Positions 44,027 to 53,327 of a stretch of 64,000 nt of DNA are shown here, one piece after another. How positions within the stretch are numbered: the stretch's first letter is position 1; each line of letters starts with the position of its first letter. A program made the position numbers and the translations under genes. Source of the DNA: Bradyrhizobium iriomotense (GTDB lineage Bacteria; Pseudomonadota; Alphaproteobacteria; Rhizobiales; Xanthobacteraceae); assembly GCF_030160715.1 (NCBI RefSeq), contig NZ_BSOW01000001.1, forward strand, positions 124,001 to 188,000. The letters run 5' to 3'. The notes beneath the pieces were generated by a model. It was not told the DNA's origin. It saw nothing but the letters and a program-made list of their open reading frames with translations, and did not search any database.

Positions 44027-44995
44027 ATGTCTTTGCTCGCGAGAGGCGTCTCGTTCGGGGGACCGGCGGTTTCAGCGGACGCAGCCGAGCTATCCTGTCT
44101 GGAAGCGAGGCTGCCGCCGTTGCTCAGCATCATCGCAGGGATGGTGGACTTCACCGGTTTCTCCACCCTGGGACATGTCTTCACCGCCCACGTAACCGGC
44201 AACATCGTGCTCGCTGCTGCCGTGGCCCTCGACGGCGGCTCGTTTCACTGGGCGCAGTTGTCGGTTATGCCCGTCTTCATGCTGGCGTTGGCCTCCGTGT
44301 GGCTGATTGCCCGGGCATCGCGCCGGCATGGTGCAAGCCTGGCGCGGCTGTTGCTCCTGGTTCATTTTCTGCTGCTTGCCGCGCTGTTGATCGTTGGCGT
44401 GATCACAAGGCCTTCTGCGGACCCGCTTGGATTGCCGGCTGGCGCTGCCGCGATGATCGCCGTATCGGCCATGGCTTGCCAATATGCGCTGTTTCGTCTT
44501 GCGCTGCCGGGCGCAATCTCGACGGCGGTGATGACGGGCAATTTGGCCAATGCCGTCTTTTCGGCAATGGATCTCGCCTCGGCATGCCATCCTTTGCTGG
44601 CTCGTGACTCAACACCGCTCAATCGGTCGTTTGGTCGCCTGCTCGGGTTCCTTACGGGCTGTATCGTCGCGGCGGTCGTGGTCCCGTTCGCAGGAGATTG
44701 GACCTGGTCTCTTCCGGCAGGACTGGCCGCTATCGCAATCGCGCTGGCTTGTGACGTCAGCTTCGCGCCGGGCCCGGTCACCCCGCCGAGGGGACCATCC
44801 CCAACCGCGCGCACACTGCCGGTTACGTCAGGAACGAGATTGCAGAGTGAGAAGGTGGTGCGAGCAGAGCCCAGAATTGGCGCATTGCGCAGCCAAGCTC
44901 ACGTCTCGCTTTCCGGGGCGCCGTCTGTTTCGCGGCGCCACACGCCCGGGCTCACTCCAGCCACGGTCGAAAACACGCGCGTGAAGTGGCTTTGA
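44027..44995 (+). CDS. DUF1275 (YoaK-type) membrane protein
   Basis: A 322-residue protein with about six transmembrane helices, of the YoaK/DUF1275 family. Landmarks are the N-terminal IAGMVDFTGFSTLGHVFTAHVTGN, in which the HVTGN end is conserved, and the second repeat with TAVMTGNLAN. Function in the family is unknown. After about residue 245 the hydrophobic part ends and a basic, low-complexity tail runs on, overlapping the last 97 bases of the AraC gene on the opposite strand. The tail is poorly supported and may reflect loss of an original stop codon. It is the last gene of the bdhA operon. Confidence 0.8.
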   Translation: MSLLARGVSFGGPAVSADAAELSCLEARLPPLLSIIAGMVDFTGFSTLGHVFTAHVTGNIVLAAAVALDGGSFHWAQLSVMPVFMLALASVWLIARASRRHGASLARLLLLVHFLLLAALLIVGVITRPSADPLGLPAGAAAMIAVSAMACQYALFRLALPGAISTAVMTGNLANAVFSAMDLASACHPLLARDSTPLNRSFGRLLGFLTGCIVAAVVVPFAGDWTWSLPAGLAAIAIALACDVSFAPGPVTPPRGPSPTARTLPVTSGTRLQSEKVVRAEPRIGALRSQAHVSLSGAPSVSRRHTPGLTPATVENTRVKWL

Positions 44996-45828
44996 TTGGC
45001 AAATCCGGCCGACAGTGCAATGTCGGCTAGTGTCAGGTTGCGGTTGGCCATCAACTGCTTGGCCGTGCTCACGCGTTGGCGAAGCAGCCATTGATGCGGC
45101 GGCAGGCCAATGGACGTTCGAAACGCGCGGGAAAAATGGCTGACCGAGAGGCCGAGTTCAGCCGCGATGTCCTGCAATGTGAGTTTCCCGCCGAGATCAG
45201 ACTCGAGCCTTTCGCAGGCCCGCTTGGCCTGCCAGGGAGCTAGACCACTGGCCACGGGGGCGGCGTTGCGCAGTCCGCCATACGCCTGAGCGACGTGCGC
45301 CGTGAGCGCAAGCATCATGTGATCGACGAAGAGCTGGTTCGCTTCGGATGGCCGGCGCAGTCCCTGCAAGAGCGCGGCGCCGATGTGATACACAGTCTCG
45401 TCGTGAAAGCCGGTGCCGAACTGACAGTCGAGTTGGCCGACACGCCGCGCGCCGAATTGCTCTGCAATGCCGTTGAGTGCCAAAGCCGGAACGTAGAAAT
45501 GAAGGGAGTGGAACGGCTTATCGATCACAAAGCGCGGATCGTACTTCATGTCGTACAGATATGTCGCGCCCGCCCGGATATTGGGCTTGGTCACGCATTT
45601 GCCGCGCTCCCAATATTCGCAGTCAGGGTAATCGCGAAGTTTCAAGCTGACGATATAGGCATCCTCGGGAGTAACTGCGCCGCAAAGGCCCGGAACGGGA
45701 TTGTCATCCCGCGTTTCGGTGGCTGCAACTTCGACGCCGCGCATAGACCGCGTGATCAGCGACGACGGTGTATGCTGCAGGTGCAGCAGATCCCTGAACT
45801 TCTCACCGTGAAAGCCGCTCTGTGCCAT
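44899..45828 (-). CDS. AraC-family transcriptional regulator (paralogue 2)
   Basis: A 309-residue regulator closely paralogous to the protein encoded at 30672. The DNA-binding part (about residues 200-300) contains LQDIAAELGLSVSHFSRAF and IALSAGFANQSHFTRVF. Shared N-terminal features include YPDCEYWERGK and AGATYLYDMKYDPR. As with its paralogue there is no visible Shine-Dalgarno before the MAQS start; the 23-bp direct repeat found beside paralogue 1 is absent here. It converges with the DUF1275 gene and may regulate the operon beginning at 38342. Confidence 0.88.
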   Translation of the reverse strand: MAQSGFHGEKFRDLLHLQHTPSSLITRSMRGVEVAATETRDDNPVPGLCGAVTPEDAYIVSLKLRDYPDCEYWERGKCVTKPNIRAGATYLYDMKYDPRFVIDKPFHSLHFYVPALALNGIAEQFGARRVGQLDCQFGTGFHDETVYHIGAALLQGLRRPSEANQLFVDHMMLALTAHVAQAYGGLRNAAPVASGLAPWQAKRACERLESDLGGKLTLQDIAAELGLSVSHFSRAFRTSIGLPPHQWLLRQRVSTAKQLMANRNLTLADIALSAGFANQSHFTRVFSTVAGVSPGVWRRETDGAPESET

Positions 45829-45954
45829 GGGTCGGTCGCATCCGCATCGGTTCCGCTGGGCGGCGGATGATCGTCATCGCCGCGGGTCACTATCGTTGTC
45901 CAGCGCGGGTTGACAACAGGCGATTTACGCCACGATTTCAAGGTGTCGTGAACG

Positions 45955-47097
45955 TCACCACGGAACGTCTTTCCATGTTCCAGCGCGACTCGAGGCGTGA
46001 ATAGCCTCGACGAGCGTTTGAATGCGCAGGCCAGCGCGGAAGTTGAATGGCTCCGGCCGGCGTCCAGCGATAGCGTCCAGGTAGCCCGCGGCTTCGATCG
46101 CCTTCAGGTCGTTGAAGCCAAGCTGGTGGCCTGGCGCGACGCAGAACAGGCCGTATGGCGGATGCTCCGGGCCTGCCTCGATCCGGCGGAATCCCTGACG
46201 GCCACGGCGGTCATCGGTGGAGAAGAAATGCAACTCGTTGAATCGTTCCTGGCTGAAGGCGAGGGCGCCTCTGCTTCCATAGACCTCGAAGTCGTGTTGC
46301 ATCTTCCGCCCTGTCGCAATCCAATTCGCCTCGATCGAGCCGGAGGCGCCGTTGGAAAAACGGAGGAAAGCCCGGCCGACATCATCGACTTCGACGCTCC
46401 TCCGGCCGCCTTTGCCATCTGGACGTTCCCCGATCATCGTGACGCAATCGCCCATGACGCGGATGATCGGTCCGGCGGTCGGACCCAACAGGAATTCGGC
46501 GGTGGCCAGTGCGTGGCTGCCAATGTCGGCCAGCGCGCCGCCGCCCGCCGGGTCATGCCGGAAGGTGAACGGCCCGGAGTCGTCGGCCATGTAGTCTTCG
46601 GCGTGGACACCACGGTAGCCGCGTATCTCGCCGAGCTCTCCCGCCGCGATCATATCGCGTGCGAGGCCCAGCATGGGGTTGCAAAGGTAGTTGAAACCGA
46701 CTTGCGTCTTGACCCCGGCCGCTTCGGCGGCCTCGGCCATTTCGCGGGAGTCTGTCGCAAGCGGCGCCAGCGGCTTTTCGCAATACACATGTTTGCCCTC
46801 GGCGATCGCAGCTAGCGCCATTTCCTTGTGGAGCGCGTTGGGCGTGGTGATGTTCACGACGTCGATAGCTGGGTCCGCCACGAGCGAGCGCCAGTCCGAG
46901 GTCGCGCGCGCGAAACCCAGGGCTGAGGCTGCTTTCGCGGCCGCCGCGTCGCTGATATCTGCGATCGTACGCAGTTCCAGCTCGAAAGGGAGGTCGAAGA
47001 CGCGCGCGGCGATGGCGTAGCCGAACGCGTGAGTCTTACCCATGAATCCGCTACCGATGAGGCCGATGCGAAGCTTCGGTTTGGTCATGTCGGACAT
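45955..47097 (-). CDS. Gfo/Idh/MocA-family oxidoreductase
   Basis: A 380-residue NAD(P)-dependent dehydrogenase of the glucose-fructose oxidoreductase/inositol dehydrogenase family. It has the Rossmann motif IGLIGSGFMGKTHAFGY, the signature YCEKPLAPL and the C-terminal alpha/beta substrate domain. The ATG at 47097 begins MSDMTKPKLR; the longer frame upstream crosses the regulatory gap and is not used. It diverges from iolD, with an operator-like palindrome between them, and so is probably co-regulated with inositol use. The substrate, an inositol isomer or other polyol or sugar, is unknown. Confidence 0.85.
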   Translation of the reverse strand: MSDMTKPKLRIGLIGSGFMGKTHAFGYAIAARVFDLPFELELRTIADISDAAAAKAASALGFARATSDWRSLVADPAIDVVNITTPNALHKEMALAAIAEGKHVYCEKPLAPLATDSREMAEAAEAAGVKTQVGFNYLCNPMLGLARDMIAAGELGEIRGYRGVHAEDYMADDSGPFTFRHDPAGGGALADIGSHALATAEFLLGPTAGPIIRVMGDCVTMIGERPDGKGGRRSVEVDDVGRAFLRFSNGASGSIEANWIATGRKMQHDFEVYGSRGALAFSQERFNELHFFSTDDRRGRQGFRRIEAGPEHPPYGLFCVAPGHQLGFNDLKAIEAAGYLDAIAGRRPEPFNFRAGLRIQTLVEAIHASSRAGTWKDVPW

Positions 47098-47171
47098 CCC
47101 GTTCACGATGAGGTCGCAGTTGAGCAGACCTTCGAAAAAATCGAGCACGATTTGAATGGAAGACTTTGTCG

Positions 47172-47185
47172 GCAATAATTGTTGC
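47172..47185. promoter_or_regulatory. Operator-like palindrome before iolD
   Basis: GCAATAATTGTTGC has GCAA/TTGC arms and recurs in near form at 53283 and 55373. It overlaps a possible -35 (TTGTTG, 47180-47185) that stands 17 bases before CAATAT. It lies in the 159-base divergent gap, so one protein could control both directions. The RpiR-type regulator at 52183 is the natural candidate. Confidence 0.6.
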
Positions 47186-47256
47186 GGAAAAATCTCATTG
47201 TCAATATTCAATGCAAGAGGTTATGTTCCTCACAAACCGTCGAGGGAGGAGATCAC

Positions 47257-49128
47257 ATGACTGGCGCGACAATCCGACTCACCATGGCCCAGGCCGTGGT
47301 GCGATGGCTGACTCAACAGTTCACCGAAATCGACGGAGTTCGCGTGCCCCTGTTCGCCGGCGTCTTCGGCATTTTTGGTCATGGGAACGTGACCTGCCTG
47401 TCGGAGGCCTTGGAGGCGGTGCAGGATCGTCTGCCGACCTGGCGCGGACAGAACGAGCAGTCGATGGCGTTGGCGGCTGTCGCTTTCGCCAAGGCCAAGC
47501 TTCGGCGACAAATCATGGTCGCAACGTCGTCCATTGGACCCGGAGCGCTGAACATGGTGACGGCGGCGGGAACAGCTCACGCAAACCGCTTGCCCGTCCT
47601 TCTCGTCGCCGGCGATACGTTCACCAACCGGCTGCCGGATCCTGTTCTCCAGCAGGTCGAGCATTTTGGCGACCCGACCGTCACCGTGAACGACGCCTTC
47701 AAGGCGGTCACGCGCTACTGGGATCGGATCACTCATCCCGCGCAGATCATGTCTTCGCTGCCGCAGGCAGTGGCCGCCATGCTCGATCCGGCTGACTGCG
47801 GCCCGGCTTTTCTCGCGCTGCCACAGGACACCCAGGAGATAGCTTTCGACTACCCCGAGGTCTTCTTCGAGTCGCGAACCTGGGCCATCCCGCGTCCGCG
47901 TCCCGACCGTCAGCAGCTCGCGGAAGCAGTCGCGCTGCTCAAGACCGCGAAGAAGCCGCTTCTGATCTCTGGCGGCGGCGTGCGCTACTCGCTGGCGGGA
48001 CATGTCGTCGCGGAATTTGCCGTCAAGCACGGAATTCCTGTTGTGGAGACGGTCGCCGGCAAGGGCGCGGTGACTCACTATCACCCGGCCCATGCGGGAC
48101 CGATCGGAATTATCGGCTCAACCTCGGCGAATGCGCTCGCAGCCGAGGCCGATGTCATCCTTGCGGTGGGTACGCGGCTTCAGGATTTCACGACGGGATC
48201 ATGGACCGCCTTCAGCCGCGACGCGCGCTTCATCTCGATCAACGCGGCCAGGTTCGATGCGGTGAAGCATCGTGCGCTGGCGGTGGTGGGCGACGCGCGG
48301 GAGACGATTGAAGAACTCGATGCGGCGCTCGGCGCGTGGCGCGTCGACCCCGCTCACATGGCGCGTGCCCAGATGCTCTTCAGGGAATGGGACGCGCTGC
48401 TCGAGTCATTGCAGGCTCCCAGCAACGCTCCGGTGCCGACCTACGCGCAGATCGTCCAGGCGGTAAATGCATCCGCCGGCGAGAGAGATACCCTGATTTC
48501 AGCCGCCGGCGGGCTTCCTGGCGAAGTGGCAAAGGGCTGGCGCGTTAAGGCGCCGAACACCTTTGACCTCGAGTTCGGCTTCTCTTGCATGGGCTACGAG
48601 GTCGCGGCCGGTTGGGGCCACGCGATGGCCAATTCCGGGCCCGGCGGGCTCGGCGGCACGCCGATCGTGATGGTCGGCGACGGCACCTATCTGATGATGA
48701 ACTCGGACATCTACTCGACGGTCCTGAGCGGCCACAAGATGATCGTCGTGGTCTGTGACAATGGCGGGTTCGCGGTCATCAACCGGTTGCAGCAGTTCAA
48801 AGGCGTGCCTGGCTTCAACAATCTGTTGACCGATTGTCGCGTTCAGAATCGCGACAATCCGCTTCACGTCGATTTTGCCAAGCACGCCGAATCCATGGGG
48901 GCGGCTGCACGACGTTGCGAGAGCCTTGCGGACCTCGTTGCTGCGCTCGAATGGGCCAAAGGCAACGACCGCACCACCGTGCTGTCGATCGCCTCGGACG
49001 CGTATTCGTGGGTTCCTGGCGATGCCGACTGGGACGTCGGCGTGCCCGAAGTATCTTCGCGCGAGACGGTTCGAAGCGCGCGCAAGCAGCAAGACGAGAT
49101 CCGCGCGAAGCAGCGCATCGGAGTGTGA
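47257..49128 (+). CDS. iolD: 3D-trihydroxycyclohexane-1,2-dione hydrolase
   Basis: Thiamine-diphosphate enzyme that opens the ring of 3D-(3,5/4)-trihydroxycyclohexane-1,2-dione to 5-deoxy-glucuronate in myo-inositol breakdown. The 623-residue protein has the three-domain ThDP fold: an N-terminal domain with FAGVFGIFGHGNVTCLSEAL and the catalytic Glu in WRGQNEQSMA, a central domain, and the C-terminal cofactor domain with VMVGDGTYLMMNSD, where GDG begins the ThDP motif. The ATG at 47257 is preceded by GGAGGAG; the longer frame lies in the promoter region. iolE follows after six bases. Confidence 0.95.
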   Translation: MTGATIRLTMAQAVVRWLTQQFTEIDGVRVPLFAGVFGIFGHGNVTCLSEALEAVQDRLPTWRGQNEQSMALAAVAFAKAKLRRQIMVATSSIGPGALNMVTAAGTAHANRLPVLLVAGDTFTNRLPDPVLQQVEHFGDPTVTVNDAFKAVTRYWDRITHPAQIMSSLPQAVAAMLDPADCGPAFLALPQDTQEIAFDYPEVFFESRTWAIPRPRPDRQQLAEAVALLKTAKKPLLISGGGVRYSLAGHVVAEFAVKHGIPVVETVAGKGAVTHYHPAHAGPIGIIGSTSANALAAEADVILAVGTRLQDFTTGSWTAFSRDARFISINAARFDAVKHRALAVVGDARETIEELDAALGAWRVDPAHMARAQMLFREWDALLESLQAPSNAPVPTYAQIVQAVNASAGERDTLISAAGGLPGEVAKGWRVKAPNTFDLEFGFSCMGYEVAAGWGHAMANSGPGGLGGTPIVMVGDGTYLMMNSDIYSTVLSGHKMIVVVCDNGGFAVINRLQQFKGVPGFNNLLTDCRVQNRDNPLHVDFAKHAESMGAAARRCESLADLVAALEWAKGNDRTTVLSIASDAYSWVPGDADWDVGVPEVSSRETVRSARKQQDEIRAKQRIGV

Positions 49129-49134
49129 GAAGTC

Positions 49135-50034
49135 ATGAAAGCGAAACTTGGAATTGCCCCCATTGCCTGGTGGAACGACGATCTTGCCGAGCTGTCTGAC
49201 GACGTGAGCCTGGAGGAGTGCCTGCGACAGGCGAGTGTCGCCGGTTTTACCGGAATGGAGACCGGCCGGCGTTTCCCCATGAACATGAAGGAGCTCGGGC
49301 CGATACTCGACCGGTTCGGTATCTCCGTGTGCGGCGGCTGGTTCTCCGGCCTTCTGCTCGACGGTGACATCGAACGGGAAAAGGATCGCATTCGCGCCCA
49401 GATGGACTTCTTCATCGCGGCGAAGGCGCCCTGCATCGTCTATGGCGAAACTGCGCGTTCGATCCAGGGCAATCGCTCCGCGCCGCTCGCTACCAAGCCG
49501 ACGCTCTCGGATGAGGAGATGAAGGCCTACGGGCGCAAGATGACTGACTTCGCCGAATGGTGTGCCGGGCAGGGGATGCCGCTCTCATACCACCACCACA
49601 TGGCTGCGGCGATCGAGACCGAAGCTGAGCTCGACCTGTTCATGGCGAATTCGGGTGAGGCGTTACCGCTGTTGTTCGATGCGGGCCACATGGCCTTTGC
49701 CGGCGGCGACGTTTTGCGTGTCATCGACAAACATCATTCCCGTATCAGCCATGTGCATACCAAGGACGTCCGCGGCAGCGTCATCGACAAGCTCGACCGG
49801 AAACGGGAGAGCTTCCTCGACGCGGTGGTGAAGGGGGCCTTCACCGTGCCGGGCGACGGCTCGCTCGACTTCGCCGCGATCATCGCGCGCCTCGCGTCCT
49901 ACGGCTACGAGGGGTGGTTCGTCGTCGAGGCGGAGCAGGATCCGCGGGTCAGTCCCCCGCTCGAAATGGCCAAGAAAGGCCACGCGGAACTGATGCGCTT
50001 GATGGCGTCTGCCGGATACGAAGTCGTGCAATGA
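49135..50034 (+). CDS. iolE: myo-Inosose-2 dehydratase
   Basis: Converts 2-keto-myo-inositol (inosose) to 3D-(3,5/4)-trihydroxycyclohexane-1,2-dione, the substrate of IolD. The 299-residue TIM-barrel protein (xylose isomerase-like superfamily) has the typical N-terminus GIAPIAWWNDDLAEL, the metal/active-site stretch LSYHHHMAAAIET, the LFDAGHMAFAGGD and HVHTKDVR segments, and WFVVEAEQDP near the end. It is almost contiguous with iolD and followed by two dehydrogenase genes that could supply the keto-inositol. Confidence 0.94.
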   Translation: MKAKLGIAPIAWWNDDLAELSDDVSLEECLRQASVAGFTGMETGRRFPMNMKELGPILDRFGISVCGGWFSGLLLDGDIEREKDRIRAQMDFFIAAKAPCIVYGETARSIQGNRSAPLATKPTLSDEEMKAYGRKMTDFAEWCAGQGMPLSYHHHMAAAIETEAELDLFMANSGEALPLLFDAGHMAFAGGDVLRVIDKHHSRISHVHTKDVRGSVIDKLDRKRESFLDAVVKGAFTVPGDGSLDFAAIIARLASYGYEGWFVVEAEQDPRVSPPLEMAKKGHAELMRLMASAGYEVVQ

Positions 50035-50061
50035 GCCGTACGGATCGGAAGGGGAGGTGAA

Positions 50062-51036
50062 ATGAGCATCGGGATCGGAGTCATCGGGACGGGTGTCATG
50101 GGCGCCGAGCATGCTCGGATACTCCGACACGAGACACCCGGCGCTCATCTTGTCGGGGTTTGTGATGCCGACGCGGCTCGGGCGCAGGCGGTTGCCTCTG
50201 GCGCGGCCGTCTTTTCGGATCCTCAATCGTTGATCGCGTCGGATCGGATCGACGCGATCGTGATCGCGTCTCCCGATGCCACACATGCGGCGCTGACACG
50301 CGCCTGCATCGAGGCGGGCAAGCCCGTTCTCTGCGAAAAGCCCTTGGCGTCCTCGGCGGCGGATGCCCTGGACGTGGTGCAGGCGGAAGTCGTGTTGGGT
50401 CGCAGGCTCATCCAGGTCGGATACATGCGCCGGTTTGACCCCGGCTATCAGCAGATCAAGCGCGTCAAGGACGCCGGTGAATTGGGCGGCCCCGTATTGC
50501 TGCACAACGTGCACCGAAACGTGCGTGCGCCGGAGTGGTTCAACGGTTCGATGGCCATCACGAATTCATTCGTCCACGAGATCGACATCAGCCGTTGGCT
50601 TCTGGGGACGGAGATGGTTTCTGCGCACGTGGAGGCGGGTCCCGGCGGCGAACCCCTGATGATCACGATGAAGACCGACAAGAACGAGATTGTTTCGACC
50701 GAGGTCTTCGTGAATGCGAGCTACGGCTATCACGTCCACGTCGAACTGGTCGGCCGGCAGGGCACGGTATCGCTGGCTCCAGCATCGCTGACGCTGGTGA
50801 ACAGAGACCGAGCCGGTGGTCATTCGTATCCGGACAATTGGGTGCCGAGGTTCGAAGAGGCGTATCGCAGGCAGATGGCTGAGTGGGTCGGCGCTGTGAA
50901 GAGCGGAGCGCCGGTCGGAGCGAGTGCGTGGGACGGCTATGTCGCCTCGGCCATCGCAGAGCAAATCTCGGAGGCTCTCGCCGGAAATGGTGAGACCCCC
51001 CTGAGATATGGGCCACGTCCCTCGCTGTATGACTGA
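50062..51036 (+). CDS. Gfo/Idh/MocA dehydrogenase, inositol 2-dehydrogenase-like
   Basis: A 324-residue NAD-dependent dehydrogenase, probably oxidising an inositol to an inosose. The Rossmann motif VIGTGVMGAEHARIL, the CEKPLA signature, the IolG-like QVGYMRRFDPGYQ segment and the catalytic region SFVHEIDISRWLLG with its Asp-His-type dyad are visible. It lies 27 bases after iolE in the same operon. Because the gene at 53328 also looks like iolG, this one may serve a different stereoisomer (for instance scyllo- or D-chiro-inositol); no residue available to inspection settles that. Confidence 0.85.
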   Translation: MSIGIGVIGTGVMGAEHARILRHETPGAHLVGVCDADAARAQAVASGAAVFSDPQSLIASDRIDAIVIASPDATHAALTRACIEAGKPVLCEKPLASSAADALDVVQAEVVLGRRLIQVGYMRRFDPGYQQIKRVKDAGELGGPVLLHNVHRNVRAPEWFNGSMAITNSFVHEIDISRWLLGTEMVSAHVEAGPGGEPLMITMKTDKNEIVSTEVFVNASYGYHVHVELVGRQGTVSLAPASLTLVNRDRAGGHSYPDNWVPRFEEAYRRQMAEWVGAVKSGAPVGASAWDGYVASAIAEQISEALAGNGETPLRYGPRPSLYD

Positions 51037-51107
51037 CGGAGCGAACGAGGCTGGATGGAAATCGACGGCGTCTCACGCGATCCAAAGCGAATCCTGGAGA
51101 TGAAATC

Positions 51108-52178
51108 ATGATCAACTATGCAGTCGTCGGCGCAGGCTGGATTTCGCAACAAGCCTTCCTGCCGGGAGTCGGACAGTCCACAAACTCGAAAGTTACCGCG
51201 ATCGTGACCGGTGATCGTGACAAGGCCGGGCAGCTGGCGGAGTTTCATGGCGTTGGCCGGATCGTCGGCTATGACGGATACGATGCCCTTTTGAGGGGCC
51301 CTGATGTCGACGCGGTGTACATTGCTCTTCCCAACCATCTGCATGCCGACTTCGCCGTTCGCGCGGCTCGCGCCGGCAAGCACATTTTGGTCGAGAAGCC
51401 GCTGGCTACAAATGAACAAGATGCGCTCGCCATGATCGCCGCTGCGCGCGAAGCCGGCGTGTTTCTGATGACGGCGTATAGGCTCCACAACGAACCCGGA
51501 ACCGTCGCGGTGCTCGAACATATCCGCAACGACGCGATCGGCCGGCCGCTCTTCTTTCAATCGGTGTTCAGTTTTCAGGCGCCGCTGGGGAACCACAGGC
51601 TGAAGGCTGTGAGTTGGGGCGGGCCGCTCCAGGATGTCGGGGTCTATTGCGTCAACGCGGCTCGTCACGTCTTTGCAGAGGAGCCTGTCGAGGCCATGGC
51701 GATGGTGCACCGACCGAGCGATGACCCGCGCTTTCGCGAGGTCGAAGCGTCCGTCGCAGCTTTGCTGCGTTTCCCCTCGGGCGGCTTGGCACAATTCGTC
51801 GCCAGCTTCGGGGCGGCGGCAGCCGATTATTATCGGGTGGTCGGAACGGCTGGCGATCTCGAGCTCGATCCCGGTTTCAGGTTCGAGACTGCAACGAAAC
51901 TACGTCTGCGCCGCGACGGCGAGGTCCGCGAAACTCAGTTTCCGCAAATCGACCATTTTGGCGCGCAGGTGGAATATTTTTCGGATTGCATCAAGACCGG
52001 AACGCCGCCCGAGGCTGATGGCGAGGAGGGATTGGCCGACATGCGCGCACTGATCGCAATTGAAACGGCAGCCCTGACGGGACAACCGCAGGCCATCACA
52101 TCCCACCCACGTGCGCGCCATCCAACGCCCGACATGGTGCGATCGGTGCCCGTAACCGATCGGCGACTGGTTTTCTGA
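51108..52178 (+). CDS. Gfo/Idh/MocA-family oxidoreductase (GFOR-like)
   Basis: A 356-residue dehydrogenase with the Rossmann motif VVGAGWISQQAFLPG, the signature VEKPLATN and the GGPLQDVGVYCVNAARHV segment that is typical of the glucose-fructose oxidoreductase/D-xylose dehydrogenase branch and not of IolG. It has no export signal, unlike periplasmic GFOR. It is the last + strand gene before the convergent RpiR gene, whose stop is only four bases away. The substrate is probably a sugar or polyol; the inositol context suggests but does not prove a related compound. Confidence 0.83.
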   Translation: MINYAVVGAGWISQQAFLPGVGQSTNSKVTAIVTGDRDKAGQLAEFHGVGRIVGYDGYDALLRGPDVDAVYIALPNHLHADFAVRAARAGKHILVEKPLATNEQDALAMIAAAREAGVFLMTAYRLHNEPGTVAVLEHIRNDAIGRPLFFQSVFSFQAPLGNHRLKAVSWGGPLQDVGVYCVNAARHVFAEEPVEAMAMVHRPSDDPRFREVEASVAALLRFPSGGLAQFVASFGAAAADYYRVVGTAGDLELDPGFRFETATKLRLRRDGEVRETQFPQIDHFGAQVEYFSDCIKTGTPPEADGEEGLADMRALIAIETAALTGQPQAITSHPRARHPTPDMVRSVPVTDRRLVF

Positions 52179-52182
52179 AGCG

Positions 52183-53055
52183 CTACTTGCCGGTAACCGT
52201 CGGGATCCGCGGATTGACGTCGTTTTTCTGTAGTCTCGCTGCCAGCGCGACCGTCAAGGCCTGTGCAAGGCACATCGGAGCGGCGAGTGAACGCGAGAAC
52301 GTGTATTCATGCTCTGGAACGGCGAACAGAACGCGGGCGCTCTTGGCCAGCGGCGACAGCGTGCTATCCGACATCGCGATGATGGGAACGCCATTGCGCC
52401 CGGCTTCCTCCACGACGTTGACGACCTCGTTTGCGTAGAATCGGAACGACACCGCAACGAGTACGTCCTTCTTGCGGATCGTACGCGCGATGTGCGTGGC
52501 AAGTCCGCCGCCTGCGTCGAGCAACACGCAACGTTTGCCCAGCATGGTCAATATGTAGCGAAGGAATTCAACGACGGGCGCCGAACGCAGTTGTCCGATC
52601 AGAAAAACCGAGTCGGCCCTCTCAAGGAGGCTCACCGCTTCGGAGAGGGATTTCGGCGGAATTTCCGCGAGCATGTCCTGAAGCGAAGCAATGTCACGGA
52701 CGACCAGGTCGCGCAGAAAACCGACTTCACTGCGATCCGCGCGGGCGCCCAACTCGATTTCCAGGGCCTTGATGCGCGCCTCGAAGCCCGGGGCCGCAGT
52801 CGACAAGCGCCGTTGAAACAGCGCTTGGAGCTCCTTGAAGCCTTCATAGCCAAGTGACTGGGCGAAGCGCACGAAGCTCGAAGCATGGATGCCGCAGCGA
52901 TCGGCGATGGCGTTTACCGACAGGACCGCGACATCATTCGGGTTCTGGGTCAGATAAACGGCTATCTTCTGATAGGACTTGCTCATGTCATCGTAGCGAT
53001 CGTGGATGACACGGATCAACTCCTCATAGTCTTCCGGTGTCGTCACGTCCTGCAT
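52183..53055 (-). CDS. RpiR/MurR-family regulator, probable inositol regulator
   Basis: A 290-residue regulator with an N-terminal RpiR helix-turn-helix (about residues 8-85, including LSVNAIADRCGIHASSFVRFA) and a SIS phosphosugar-binding domain (about 130-265, including VFLIGQLRSAPVVEFL and VLVAVSFRFYANEVV). Regulators of this type control inositol genes in rhizobia (IolR). It lies in the middle of the locus, and the palindrome GCAATN4NTTGC stands before iolD, the iolG-like gene at 53328 and the ABC transporter operon, making it the likely binder. The palindrome is not close to its own start. Confidence 0.9.
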   Translation of the reverse strand: MQDVTTPEDYEELIRVIHDRYDDMSKSYQKIAVYLTQNPNDVAVLSVNAIADRCGIHASSFVRFAQSLGYEGFKELQALFQRRLSTAAPGFEARIKALEIELGARADRSEVGFLRDLVVRDIASLQDMLAEIPPKSLSEAVSLLERADSVFLIGQLRSAPVVEFLRYILTMLGKRCVLLDAGGGLATHIARTIRKKDVLVAVSFRFYANEVVNVVEEAGRNGVPIIAMSDSTLSPLAKSARVLFAVPEHEYTFSRSLAAPMCLAQALTVALAARLQKNDVNPRIPTVTGK

Positions 53056-53263
53056 TTAAGGTGCTCTCATCATTGGTGTCATCGTGTGCAGATGCCGACA
53101 ACTTCACTCCCGTTCGGAAGGCTGTCCTCCCTGAAAGTCAGCAGTGCCAAGGCTTCTGTACAAGGCATCTGTATCGGGCTTAAGTCCCAAGGACTCTCAC
53201 GCGCCCTCGTATCACCATCCTTGGCGGCGGAGCAGAAACATCGATAGTGCAAGCGAACGATTA

Positions 53264-53296
53264 TTGACACTTTTGCATATTCGCAATAACTCTTGC
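53264..53296 (+). promoter_or_regulatory. Promoter and operator-like palindrome before iolG
   Basis: A good -35 TTGACA (53264-53269) stands 17 bases before a weak -10 TAACTC (53287-53292). The palindrome GCAATAACTCTTGC (53283-53296) covers that -10, so a bound repressor would block the promoter. The rest of the 272-base gap to the RpiR gene shows no other clear element. Confidence 0.55.
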
Positions 53297-53327
53297 AAGC
53301 AAATCGAACATCCGTCGGCGGGAGGAA

